Below are positions 10,005 to 22,100 of a stretch of DNA of 64,000 nt, piece by piece. A program made the translations under genes and the position numbers. The DNA comes from Ustilago trichophora (taxonomy: Eukaryota > Basidiomycota > Ustilaginomycetes > Ustilaginales > Ustilaginaceae). The notes beneath the pieces were generated by a model, which ran no database searches, was not told the DNA's origin, and was given only the letters and a program-made list of their open reading frames with translations. Position 1 is the first letter of the stretch. Every line of letters begins with the position of its first letter. The stretch covers positions 186,001-250,000 of the forward strand of contig OOIN01000007.1 in assembly GCA_900323505.1 (NCBI GenBank), given 5' to 3'.

Positions 10005-11511
10005 TGTGATGAGTGTATATGTGTGTGTTCGTGTGTTTGTGGGGGTGGATGATGGTGGTGGTGCCTTGTTCGAGGGAGACTTGTGTGGGAAAAATGGATT
10101 CGGATGTGGAAGAGGGCAAGAGAAGCTGACGATTCCTGCTCTTATTAATATAATCAATCTGAAAGCAGCCTCTTGAAGAAAGAGCTCCTGCTCAGTCACC
10201 AAGCACGGAGCGGCACGGACAGCGTCGATCCGGCTACTTGCCGTGCAGTCACAGTAGTGTCGAGCAGGGTCCCTTTTTTTCTTGATGCCAAGGCGGCGAC
10301 AAGCACCAAAAATTGCTGGCGTTCGGCAATCAGTCCGGATATCAACCCCGATACTGGCTGAGCTGCCTCTTTTTTTTTTTTTTCTTTTTTCTTTCCATCT
10401 CCACTCGTGGTCTTGCCTTTCCTCTCTGCACACGTTCTTGTCTTCTTTCGCCTCTAGTTATCGGCGCGTCATCATATCGCTATCAATTTTGGCTTTGGGT
10501 ATGTTAGTTTGGCTGTCGATCCTCACAGTTCATGCAACTTTGCGCTGCCACGATACATGATGATAGGCGCTATCCGATCCTCTGCCTATCAGACCGGCAA
10601 CAAGACTGGAACCAGCTTGGCTTCATCTCTAAGCTACATGTTGGATGGAGGGTCGTTCGCCTTTCTACACCAAGCATCTGCCGCATCAAACCTCTTCCGC
10701 CCAAGATGCCGAAACCGACTGTCAACATCGGGCCCATCGGTCTAGAGTCCTTAACGGTGAAGGGATCGGGAGGTCGACCACAGCACCTTTTTGGCAGGGA
10801 TTTGTGCGCCTCTATTTCTGTTGCCAATCTCTCTATATATATATACGTTTTCTTATGCCTACTTTTGGTGGCAGTCAACAACGCGGCGCTATCTGTCCAC
10901 ATCCGGTTGTTGATGGAGTGCAGCGTGTATAAAACCAATGGTAGGCAGTCAGCTCTAATCAGTAGCATACCGGAAGAGAGATGGCTTAGGACGGCGGCTG
11001 ACAAGCGATACAGTATGGAATGATTCAAGATCGGACCTTCAGCACTTCATCGGCGATTGTTATCTCGTGCGATACAACAAAGCACAGCTTGGTGAGAAAC
11101 GGCGCTTGAGCAGTGTGAAATCTCTGCGTCCAGACGCGCTCTCGTGTGCGGTTCAGTGCGAGCCAAAAAGAACAGCGACGCGATCACTCGGGCGTCAGAG
11201 CAGGAGACAAGGAGGCGGCAGAATGCAGTTGCGCACAGTCTCGTGCATTTTTCCCCTTTGTTTGCCCCAATTCAGAGCACATTTCCACAGTCCCTCCAAT
11301 TTGGCGCAGCGCCGAGCACAGAGCGGTGTTGGACTGAGTCCATCCGCACTGTCAATTCAACTTCTTCTTGGCGATCCATCACCATCATCACCATCATCAC
11401 AACCTTTCGACATTTTCTCGTCCATACTTTTCGTTCTGTCTCTTGAATCCGGCTGGGAAATACGTATCTAGTACCTGTACAATCACCATCGACACAACAA
11501 CAACAGCAAAC
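10005..11511. other. Divergent intergenic region between arginase and SUB2
   Basis: About 1.5 kb shared by two leftward/rightward starts. It contains a T-rich tract at about 10370-10395, a short TA repeat (tatatatatata) near 10834-10845 and CAT/CAC-rich leader sequence just before SUB2. ORFs in this stretch are short, overlap on both strands and show no protein-like composition. Confidence 0.5.
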
Positions 11512-14500
11512 ATGTCTGCCATCGACAACGAAGAGTAAGTCTCTTCTCTCTCCAACATCCATCCACATCCACGTTTCATCCCATCCCATTCGCCAATCGT
11601 GGATTGTCAACTGACATCATGCCTCTCGTCCATCATCTACAACGACAGTCTTATCGATTACGAGGAGGAGGTCGCCGTCGCCCCCACCTCCACCACCAAC
11701 GGTGCCGCTGCTACCGGCAATGGCGCTGCCACTGCGGACGCCGACAAAGACAAAAAGGCAAGCATCTTCCGAAATCATCCGAACCGATAGACTCGATCCC
11801 CATTCGTCCCGTTTCTTTCTAAGTATATACAACCACAAAAAGCCAGCCTCTCAAGGACACAGCGACCGCCTTAGGATCGACCGGGAAACGTGAATGAGCA
11901 TAGGCGAAGAAGTCGCTGGGCCGTCGCGTTGCTCAAATTGTGCACTGGTATCGTGCATGTCATAAAGGTTACAGCGTCCGAGTTGTAGTCTCTCTGCGCA
12001 AGAGACTCACTGCGTTCGATAAAGCTTCTGGGCTCGCTCGATTACCCCACCAATATGGGCTCCTGGTGACTGCAATCCGCACCACGTGATGTCGTTTCCA
12101 CTATGGCATCCGATTTCGGTGCCTTTAAATTCGCAGGATCACAATCGTCTGGAATCAGCATGCGGTGCTTTTCATGCCGACATATCATCTTGTCTTGACG
12201 CCACCTACAGCCAGCGCAAAGTGGCGTCACGCCAGCACGCCGACGTTGCATCTGAAACGAGAGGGATAGCATGCGGACCCGGTAGAATGGCACAGGACGC
12301 TGCCAATCGTTCATCAGAAAGCCGTTGGACTCAAGCCACGTGCTTCCTTCCGTCGCCGATCGAATGCGATCCATCATCATCAGACGCATTGCTGTCGTGT
12401 CTCGCGCATCAAAGTCTCTCCTCGTCCATGCATTGCGCAAACGTATGAACGGGCGTTGTTGCCTTCAGGAATCTCCCATTCGCGGTACTCTTCAGTCGGC
12501 ACCAGCGCAGGGCTGCAGCTGACCAATAGTTGCGGGCGCTGCCATACGAGTTGACTGCAGCTCAGTATCGTCTGCTGCTGCACGGAGACCTATTTGGGAA
12601 CGCGCTGCGTCTCAAGACTCACGTCCGACGTTCCTGTACAAGCTTCTCACGACGAGAGCGTAGACCTGCACGATCTTGGAGCTCCTTTAGCGGCGGTCAC
12701 GGCCCAGCCCGGTGATCGTCCCCAATATTCATATGGCGCACTTCCCGACCCTTACAGAGTCTATCGGATCGATGCAAGCACATCTCTATGACCCACACTC
12801 CAAGCAACACCATTCTAAACTTTATCTCTTTCCTCTTTTCTATATTCTCCGCACACCATTCTCTATCAACTCCGACACAAACACATTTCACCTACAACTC
12901 CCTTCATGCTCACGATCAACCTTCACCCGACCTTACATCCGCTATCGACCCAATTTTTTTCCTGCCTACCGCCTCTTTTCTATCCACCGACACCTTTCAA
13001 CAATTCCGCTTCTTTCGCGCTGCCTCAACATCGTTGATATCTTATCCATATCGACACGATACTCGCTACTCCAACCGACATTGTCCTTTATTCGCAACAT
13101 ACAATTTTCACACACTCAACAGGGTTCCTACGTCGGTATCCACTCTACAGGTTTCCGTGACTTCCTCCTCAAGCCCGAGCTCCTCCGAGCCATCTCGGAT
13201 CTTGGTTTCGAGCACCCTTCCGAGGGTAAGTTCTTCCCAACAGCCAGCTTCAGCCACAGACATGATTCGATCAACTGACCCCATACTTATGCATACTCTG
13301 GCCAACCTTTACGCAACAACAGTCCAGCAGGAGTGCATTCCCCAGTCGATCCTCGGCATGGACGTCGTCTGCCAGGCCAAATCCGGTATGGGTAAGACCG
13401 CCGTGTTTGTGCTTGCCACTCTTCAGCAGATCGAGCCCGTCGATGGCGAGGTCTCGGTTCTTGTTCTCTGCCACACCCGAGAGCTTGCCTACCAGATCCG
13501 CAACGAGTACGCCCGATTCACCAAATACATGCCCGATGTTCGAACCGGTGTCATCTACGGTGGTACTCCCGTCGCCGAGAACCAGGCCATGCTCAAGGAC
13601 AAGACCAAGTGCCCCCACATCCTTGTCGGTACCCCTGGTCGCATGAACGCCCTCGTTCGCGACAAGAGCCTCAAGGTTTCGGGTGTCAAGCACTTTGTCA
13701 TTGACGAGTGTGACAAGATCCTCGAGCAGGTCGACATGCGCAGGGATGTTCAGGACATTTTCAGGGCTACGCCTCACCACAAGCAGGTCATGATGTTCTC
13801 GGCTACCCTCGCCAAGGAGGTTCGACCTACCTGCAAGAAGTTTATGCAGAACGTAAGTGCCATTCCTTCCTTTCACCAAAGTAGAAGATACGATCGCAAC
13901 CCTGTTTACTAATCTCAATCTTTGGCATGTCCACGTTTTGTTGTCTTGTTCTTTCGCTTTGGCGGCTTTGCAGCCTCTCGAGATCTACGTCGATGACGAG
14001 ACCAAGCTCACGCTTCACGGTCTTCAACAGCACTACGTTCGTCTCGAAGAATCGTCCAAGAACCGCAAGCTCAACGACCTTCTTGACTCGCTCGAGTTCA
14101 ACCAAGTCATCATCTTTGTCAAATCCATCTCTCGAGCCAACGAACTGGACAAGCTGTTGCGCGAGTGCAACTTCCCCTCGATCTGCATCCACGGAGGTTT
14201 GGCGCAGGAAGAGCGAATCAAGCGATACCAGCAGTTTAAGAATTTCGAAAAGCGAATCCTGGTTGCTACCGACATCTTTGGTCGTGGTATCGATGTTGAG
14301 CGTGTCAATGTCAGTATCAGCTACGATACCCCGACGGATGCCGATAGCTACCTCCACCGTGTTGGTAGGGCTGGTCGATTCGGTACTAAAGGTTTGGCAA
14401 TCATGTTTGTCAGCTCGGACGAAGATGCAGAGGTGTTGAAGCAGATTCAGAGCCGATTCGAGGTGGCTGTGCCGGAATTGCCAGAGACCATCGAGGCTAG

Positions 14501-14519
14501 TTCTTACATGAACGCCTAA
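11512..14519 (+). CDS. SUB2: ATP-dependent RNA helicase SUB2 (UAP56/DDX39B), five exons
   Basis: SUB2 is the DECD-box helicase that acts in spliceosome assembly and, within TREX, in mRNA export. Exons: 11512-11534, 11649-11757, 13123-13225, 13323-13852 and 13974-14519, giving 436 residues, the normal length. Joining them restores the family sequence without gaps: a short acidic start (LIDYEEE), the Q-motif region ([17 protein letters not shown]), Walker A AKSGMGKT, motif Ia, GG, TPGR, the diagnostic DECD box ([11 protein letters not shown]), SAT, and domain 2 with [16 protein letters not shown] and [10 protein letters not shown]. Intron 2 is 1365 nt and begins with GC (AAG|gcaagc), while the others are 114, 97 and 121 nt with GT starts. 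No alternative GT donor maintaining the reading frame is visible near 11758. The exon model is inferred from protein continuity and splice consensus. Confidence 0.95.
11758..13122 (+). other. Long GC-AG intron of SUB2
   Basis: A 1365-nt intron between codons 44 and 45. The donor is AAG|GCAAGC and the acceptor CTCAACAG|GGTTCC. It is more than ten times longer than the other three SUB2 introns. The frame upstream of exon 3 happens to be open from 12788, but those codons are compositionally unlike SUB2 and are not needed for the protein. Confidence 0.8.
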
Positions 14520-15090
14520 AGATTCGGTTTGGCCATTACTAGTGCTGATTCTGCTGCTGCTGCTGCCGGTTTCGTAATAAAATTTCCCTTCTTTCGTCTG
14601 CCCTTGCTTCCTACCTTGTCTGAATTTCGATCTAGAGCCAAAGGTGGTGACCGTGAACGGCATGAGAGGAGAATTCGAATGAGTTGGCTAGTGTCCAAGA
14701 TGAAGTTTTAAAATGCAAAAATGGTCTAGTCATTTGAGTTTGGTGTTGGTGAAAAGTTCGGTTCGGAAATCGGAAGCTAGCGCTAAGTCATGTTTGTTTT
14801 CGACCTTTTTTGGACCCTGAACCCTCTCTGTCTCTTCTCTTGAGCATTCATTTCTTCTCATCATCATCGTTTCCTCTTTCCTTTCCTACACCTTCTGTGG
14901 TATTGTACGCAGCACAAACGACTCAAGACGGGGATATCTGAAACTCATCATTTGGCCAACATATTTGATAATATTTAAGCGAGCAAAGTAGCATCCATCA
15001 AAAAGCAGATCGATATACACTCCATACTTCATAGCCACCCATCCACACGCCGCACACACACCCACACCCACACCCACACGAGCGCAAGTC
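14520..15090. other. SUB2 3' flank and leader of the methyltransferase gene
   Basis: Tandem intergenic region of 571 bp. The SUB2 side is T-rich; the right side ends with a CCCACA/CACACC-rich leader at about 15050-15080 immediately before the next ATG. No gene is seen in it. Confidence 0.5.
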
Positions 15091-15985
15091 ATGTCGTTGA
15101 CGGCAGAACGCAACGAACAATTCTCAGAGAAAGAATATTGGGAACAACGATATGCTGATGAGAGCGAGGCTGAATTTGACTGGTTTAAGAAGGTAAGATT
15201 TTAGAAATGTGTGTTGGTTTTGGTTTGCATTTAGCTGATATGTATCGAACTTATGATTGCTCTTTGATCTGTTTTTCTCTCTGGGGTTTTGATTAGTATG
15301 ATGATTTGAAGTAAGCATTCCTTCATCACCTCTTTCAACGATTGTTCCTCTTTGTTGTTTGGGTTTAGGGGACTTACTGACAAAACTCATCCATATCGTT
15401 TGATGCAACAAAAAATTTAGGGAATTGTTCGATGAACTTATTCCCAATCGTAACTCTCGAATTCTCATGCTTGGATGTGGCAATTCCACCCTTTCCCCCG
15501 ACATGCATCTTTCTGGTTATACCTCGATCTATAACATCGACTATTCCACCACCCTCATCTCTCGCATGAAAACCCGCTATCCCAATCAAAATTGGCATGT
15601 CATCGACATCACCCAACTCCTCCTCCCCCAAAATGTCTCCCTTCTAGGTGGACAAAATAGCTTCGATATAGCCCTAGATAAAGGCACAATGGACGCTTTA
15701 ATGGCAGAAGGTAAAGGTTCCTCGGTCTGGAATCCTAGCGAAAAAGTTGTAAAAAACGTCAAAGATATGCTCAATGGGGTGGACAATTTACTTAAAAAAG
15801 GTGGCAAATTGATTTATATCACTTTTGGTCAACCCCATTTTAGACAGAAATATTTACAAGAGGTCAAAGGTTGGAAGGTCGAGGTTAGAACATTGGGAGA
15901 TATGTTTCATTACTTTGTTTACATTGCTACTAAACTTCCGGATGATCAGTCAGACAAGGACCAGCAGAAGATGGAAATCGCTTAG
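15091..15985 (+). CDS. EEF1AKMT4-like SAM-dependent methyltransferase, three exons with a 14-nt micro-exon
   Basis: Exons 15091-15192, 15297-15310 and 15421-15985 give 226 residues. The spliced N-terminus reads EKEYWEQRY...EFDWFKKYDDLKELF, the YWxxRY...(D)WF pattern of the EEF1AKMT4 (formerly METTL/ECE2-linked) family, and this continuity is what fixes the micro-exon. SAM motif I is ILMLGCGNST (about 53-62), followed by NIDYSTTLI, the family's LDKGTMDAL segment, a GGKLIYITFG strand and a QPHFR motif. Human EEF1AKMT4 trimethylates a lysine of translation factor eEF1A; the same target here is an inference. Introns are 104 and 110 nt with GTAAGA/GTAAGC donors and TTAG acceptors. The coding DNA is richer in A and T than neighbouring genes. 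The gene converges on the giant ORF 191 bp away. Confidence 0.85.
15297..15310 (+). other. 14-nt micro-exon
   Basis: Fourteen bases between GATTAG and GTAAGC, coding Tyr-Asp-Asp-Leu and two bases of the next Lys codon. Skipping it would shift the frame (14 is not a multiple of 3) and remove the family-conserved link between WF and ELF. Confidence 0.8.
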
Positions 15986-16080
15986 AGTACAATCAAATGT
16001 CAATCCACGACCAATCATCACAACACTTTTTTTTGGGGGGGCAAGAAATGACCGTGTCTCCACGTCTACGATACCATTAC

Positions 16081-16166
16081 AACCGAAGAAAAAAAAAAAA
16101 GGATTGTTTCAAACCCAACTTGAAATCAGTCAGTCATACCGTACAGTACAGTACTGTACAATATAG
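16081..16166. repeat. A-run and palindromic GTACAGTACTGTAC in the convergent 3' flank
   Basis: Between the methyltransferase stop and the giant ORF stop there is a 12-base A-run (from about 16089) and, near 16140-16160, overlapping ACAGTAC/GTACTGTAC motifs that can form a short hairpin. They may take part in 3'-end formation of either transcript, but this is only suggested by position. Confidence 0.5.
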
Positions 16167-16176
16167 TCGCTTAATC

Positions 16177-19100
16177 TTAGCGACGTCTCGAGGAAGAAGA
16201 AGAAGAACAAATCCCCTCTGTTGCCCGACCCATTCGTCGTCTCGATGCTCGCTTTTCCAAAGCCTCATTTGCAGCACTTGAAGTGACAAGTTCGGCCAAA
16301 CTCGAAGAATCACCTCTCCTCCGCAACCTCATACTTGCATCTCTGCCACTTTCCTTTACACTTGCGGCAGAACAAGTCGAATTGTCGGCTCGCCTAATCG
16401 CACTCCTTCTCATGCTAGTAGTAGCTGCAGTGGAAGGGACGCGACGACTTGGACTTGTCCAATTTCTTTGAGCTCTACTTTGACGCAATTCATCAACTTT
16501 TCGAGCGGCTATACGATGCGTTCCTGGCGAAAGCAAAGATAGAGGTGTATGAGATACTCCACTTGACCCACCTGCTAACTGAAGCGATGAACCGAATCCG
16601 ATCCTTGCTGCTCCTCCTCCAGTCTGAGGTTGCGCGATGATTGATGTCGACGTTGAAGCTGAAGCCGAAGCTGTTGATTGAGTTTCTGTGCTTGTGGCTA
16701 CCGGAATTCGGGTCTGAACCCTAGCACCATGGCAAGTGTTGGTTGCGATGCACTTGGCAGTAGAGAGAGGTCGATAGGAGGTTGAAGAGGTGCTAGGGTG
16801 GATGGATGTGGCGTTGGTCAACAGCGAGGCGTTGATGGTGCTCGTCATCCCTCCCCCTTGGGCAAGGTTGAGAAGAGAATCTTCTTCCTCCATCGAAGAA
16901 GAATTACTGTCATCATCGTCGAAAGACTCGGACTCCGTAATGCGTCTTCGAACAGTATCACCACGAGCAGATTCAGTTGACAGTTCGGCTTCAGTTGCCT
17001 TTCTCTTCCCTTTGCCCTGGCCTTCCATAGATCGAGGAGAAGCTAGTAAACTACCAAAGCTTCCGCTCAGTCTCGAGATCAATCGACTAGCTTTCGTCAT
17101 CACCCCTTCCCCTTCTATCGTGTTTTCTACCCTCGAACTCGATGGAAGAGCAGGATACAGCCCCTCCCTCTCCTTCTCCTTCTCCTTTTCCTTCTCCTTC
17201 TCCTTTTCCTTCTCCTTCTCCTTTTCCTTCTCCTTCTCCTTTTCCTTCTCCTTCTCCTTCTCCTTCTCCTTCTCCTGCACCATCACCCTTTCCCTCTGTG
17301 CCCTGCTCGTAGCCTTCTTTAACAATCCCACCGCAGGCGTACTATGCGCACCGGTACGATACGGTGTACCAAAAGAAACCCTTCCTCCTCCCTTTCTCCC
17401 CCCTCCTTCCGCCACTGGTGCAGCCATCGTCGTCGTCGTCGTCCTTGCTGTAGTAGTAGTAGTGGTATTGCCTCCCAAACTCCAATCCAAATCCTCAGTC
17501 GCCATACTATCCTCCTCCCTTTCCACCCCTTCATCTTGACCCTGAGACGTCAGTGCATCTGGATATTTTCGCTCAACTTTTCTCAAATACTTTCTCTGCA
17601 ATGCCTCCAGCCTCACCTGCAACTTTGCACTTGACCATTCACCCACCTGCTTATCCTGAGGGATCTGCATTTCGGCCAAGAACAGCTCGGCAACCTCTGC
17701 AACGTTGACCCCGAACAAGGCATCTACGTAGCATTTGGCCTTGTGCACCTTGTCCCCTGCTTGCGTAGGGGAGAGGAGGACAGAAGAGATCTTCTTGACG
17801 CCAGAGGTGAAATATTTGTCCAGACGGACCCAGTCCTTTGTATCCCAAATACGGGGAGAGAAGGTGGGAAGAGGAGGTGGGGCAAGGGCGAGCGAGAGTC
17901 GGGCTTGCTTTGCCAAAGGTTGACGAGTGTAGCTTCGATCAGGAGTCGAGAGGGTTGGGAAGGTGAAAGTTTCCATAGGGCGGTGAAGCAAATTGTCACG
18001 CCTGGAATTGGTCAAAGTATCGTTGATGGTAGCTGTAGAGCGCGAAGCAGCGGCGTTTACGGAGGGCGAATCGGTTTGTCCAGCCGCGGCAGTATTGGCC
18101 CGAATCGAGACCGGAGTAGCTCTAAATCCACCCGGCAAAAACGGTGTGGCCGGAGACGTCATTCCAGCAGCCGTATCCCTCGTCGTCGTACTCGCAACAC
18201 TAGTCGCTCTGCTCTCCAAAAAACTCTCTGTATCCACTGACCCTTCCCGAGCCAACGCCAGCTCTGCATCCATCAACAGCGTCGTCAAATCCTCCCCCTC
18301 ACCACCACCTTCGCCATCCTGGTGCAACACGGAAGCATCTCCACCCCTCCTCCTTGCTGCCTCATCATCAACTCTCCGAATCGCGTCCACAACCCTACGC
18401 ATCTGTCCCTCGGTCGAATCGCCCATTTCCGCCCCGGAGAGCCAACCTTCATCGACATACTTGTGGAAAAGCTTGAGGATCGCAGTAGCGCGAGCGGCTG
18501 CTCGGGGGTCGAGCGAGGAGATCTCGACAATGGGAGTCGAGGTGGCTTGGCCGAGCTTGAGAACGCGACTGCGCGAGTGGGAGGTGTCGGCCAAGGTGGT
18601 GTCGTTGTATAGGGCACTGTTGTTGTTGTTGTTGGTGGTGGAGGAGGGACGAGCGGCTGGTTGGCGGAGATGCAAGGTGTGAATTTGGGGTTCTTCTTCG
18701 TCGTGCTGAGAGTTGCTGCGCTCGAGGCGTCGTGCGAATGATCCATCGCGCGAATTGTGAACTGCTTGAACGACAAATCCTTCGTCATCTTCGGAGGAGG
18801 ACGACTCAGAATCGGACCGGGGAGCGCAACGCTTGTCAGACGAAGCGCCAATGCTGGGGGTGCGGATGGACGCAGTCGAAGCGACATCTGGAGAGGCGGA
18901 GGAAGAAAGGATCACGACAGGCTCCATGAGAGAAGCACTTCGCTCATCTTCGTCCAGACGCGACGACGCATCCTCCTCATCTTCATCCTCCTCCTCACTT
19001 TCGCTTAGTTCATCCTCATCCTCATCTCCCTCCTCTTCTTCTTCCTCTTCTTCTTCATCCTCCTCCTCCTCGCCACTCGAAGTACCTTCTTCATCAATCG

Positions 19101-22100
19101 CAGATCTATCGTCTTCCGCCTCCTCGTCACTCTCCCCACTCTCTACGTCATCCTCAACAAGACTACGCGCGCGATTGCTCTGCGAAGCACGGTGGCGAGA
19201 TGAAGCAATTTGCTCGCCAGCATCTTGCAACTCATCCTCATCCTCGCTGTCCTGGTCGGCATTGCTGTCGAGCTCCGAGTCTGTGCTGAGTGACAGCCGA
19301 CGAATCATGGTGCGGCTTCGATCGGGAAGGATAGTATCGCGACTGCTTGTATACTTTTGTCGCAATACTTCCTCGTCTTGCTCCGCCACGCTCATGGAGG
19401 AGATGCTAGAGAGCTCAGAAGAGGTAGAGTTGGAACGCTGCATTGCCACCTCTTCTTCGACAAGGTCGTCAACAGCAGCAGCGGCGGCGGTGGTGGTCGT
19501 TGGGGTGCTTGCTTCTTCAACAGAGGGTTGAAGGGTAGGCGCAGGAGGAGAAGACGAGTCTTGGATTGCTCTGAGGTCGTCTTCGATAGCGATGGACATG
19601 CTTACGTCCGGAATCGAAAACTCTCCTGCCACTTTGTGGGATAGCGAGACATCAATCTCGTCGACAAGACCTCGTTGAGTCTCCGTGTCAGATCCTGCCA
19701 GATCGCTCGAGGAAGCCTCAACAGCTTCAATCAGAACAACAGGATGAGGCAGCAGATCGCCATCAGGCGCAGCAGCAACATGCTCGCAACTGGCATCGGG
19801 AGCGTTGATGATCATGCTGAAGTCCAAATCCATGCTGTTGTTTGAGACCTTAGCCGAGGTCTCTGGCGCCACCCGGCTCTGTTGTGAGCTTTGCACCTCG
19901 TTGCTATCGGCTTTCTGGTCGAGACCTAAGGTTGAAGCGTTAGCAACGCTTTCATCGTGCGCCTGCTCAGAGCCAGATCGCGAGTGCTTGAAGGATTCCT
20001 CATCGTAGGCTGCAGCAAGTCCGTCATCCTCGCTGCTCTTGTCAATTTTGGAGCTGTCGAAGGAGTTTTCTTCTGCCGCTAGTGGTGGTACTTGTTGCGG
20101 CTCTTCGATCGAGTGTGTCGACTCATCGGATGGGTGAGATTCGTCCGCCTCGCTGCCAGAGGTGAGAGAGGTAAGCGAAGAGGTAGAAGAACAGTCGGAT
20201 GCCTCTTGTGGTGCTGCTGAATCAGCGGTCGCATTGGTAGCGGCGGAAAGGTCCATCTCGCTGCTGTCGGCGAGAGAGGTGAGTGAAGAAGTGTCTGTCT
20301 CCTGTTGCGCTGCATCTGACTCGATAGAGGCATCAGCAGCGGCGAAGGATGCCTCATCTGCGCCTTTGCTGATGTTGAACGACGAGTCGAGCATGGCCTC
20401 ATCCTGTTCTCCAGTATGGAACGCGGCGCCGACATTGTCCAGTGCGAGCGAGGTATCGGCCTCCTGTTCGTTAGCAGAAGTCTCTTCCTCGCTCTCAGCG
20501 CTGCCACTGGCATCCATGGACTGGTCGACGGAGTCAACAAGGATGCTTTGTTCCACCTCGTTGACATCTTGGATCTCGTCGTCGACCACAAATTCGACCA
20601 TGCTGACGTCCACGGATTGGTCCACAGCGCTGAGACCTTCCTCGGCTTGGATACGTTCACTGAGATCGGCGGGCTCGTCGGCAGCGCTGACATCGCTGGT
20701 GTGGAGCTCTTCGCTATTGTCAAGAGCGTTGGCGCTCGTGCTGCGAAGGCTGGCATCGGCGGATTGCTCGAGGCTGTCGTCGTTGGCGCTAGTGTCCAGA
20801 GTCTCATCGTGAGCAATGACTTCCTCGCTTTGGTCTGCACCAGGGATACTATCGTTGATTTCGTCGTGAATGCTTGCGTCGACAGCGTCGACTTGCATGT
20901 TTTGATCAACGATGCTGTCGTCAAGGCTGTCGGAGGCATCCGCAGCGCCATCGTCTTCCTCTTGCGGTGGTGTCTCATCGGCAAAGCTGCGCGAGACGGA
21001 GCTCATACTTGAAACATCTTCCAAGCCCTCCTTCTCTGCTTCCTGTTGTTGCTGCAGAGCGTCCTCGCCCGTTACTACTACAATTCCGGCGATGGAAGCC
21101 TGTTCGTCATCCGAGTCAGACGCAAAGCCCGTATCGTCGCCGTTAAAAGCCATAAACGGCGCTCCATCCTCCTCCTCCTCCTCGTGATCCTCTTCATTGT
21201 TGAACGGGCCCGGAATCTCGGTCTGCCCACTCTCATCCCCGCCAGCCATGACAGCAGAGGAACCATCTCCAGCCACCCTTCCAGACATGCGGGCGTACAA
21301 TGAGCTTCTACTTGCCATCGACGAATCCGACCCCGCGCTATCTCTTCTCTGCGACAACGCAGCCGCAGCCCCCGTTGGAGGGAGTGGTGTTGAGTGACTA
21401 TGTAAGCTCAGGCTCGCATCGTGTCCGGTTGATGCCTTGGAAAGACGCGAAGTGGATCTGTTCCTAGTACTGGGGGTTTGATCGTGGTAGACAATGTAGG
21501 TATCTGGTCCTGTAAGCAGTAGAGGGTCGTCACCCGGCGAATCTGGAAGAGAAGGATGATCGCGTGTCAGATCAGCAACGATCACAGGCGGGGGGGCTGA
21601 AGATCGTGCAATCGAAACGCGGCCAGACGAGGCTCTCTTGTTGCATGCTTGTGATAGCTTGCTGATGTTGGTATAGGTGGAATTTGAGCTCTTGATGGAT
21701 TCGTTGGAGAGGTCTTGGGATTCTTCGACAGCGACAGCGGAGGAAGCGCGGATGGAGCGAGCACGGTGAGAAGCTCTAGAGGTGGACGCATGGCTGGGTG
21801 CGGGTGAAGCACGCAGTTGGGGTGTCTTGGATCGAGATTGTGACCTGGCTCGTGAGGCTACAGAGGACTGACGCGGAGGACGAGGAGCGACAGGCTCGAG
21901 ATAGGTAAACTTGATGGGGCTGGGTGGCAGGGGTTGATCCCAGCCGTTCTCCTTGATCTCGCGGATGAACGTCGCATCAGGACCACCGCGCTTAAAGCTG
22001 ATCAGCTGAATCTCTTCCTCCTGATCTTCTTCTTCTTCTTGGTCTTGCTCGTCGCTGTCTTCTTCGATTTCTCGCAGGGGCTGCATGCGTGGAGGTGTCT

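Noticed and set aside
9036..10433. Arginase with a 143-residue N-terminal extension
   Set aside because: The frame is open upstream but has no ATG before 10004; the 322-residue form already matches the family length, so the extension is chance.
12788..13912. A separate protein starting inside the long SUB2 intron
   Set aside because: The first 110 codons are low-information Ser/Thr/Phe-rich sequence and the rest reads through SUB2 introns; the SUB2 exon model explains the conserved part.
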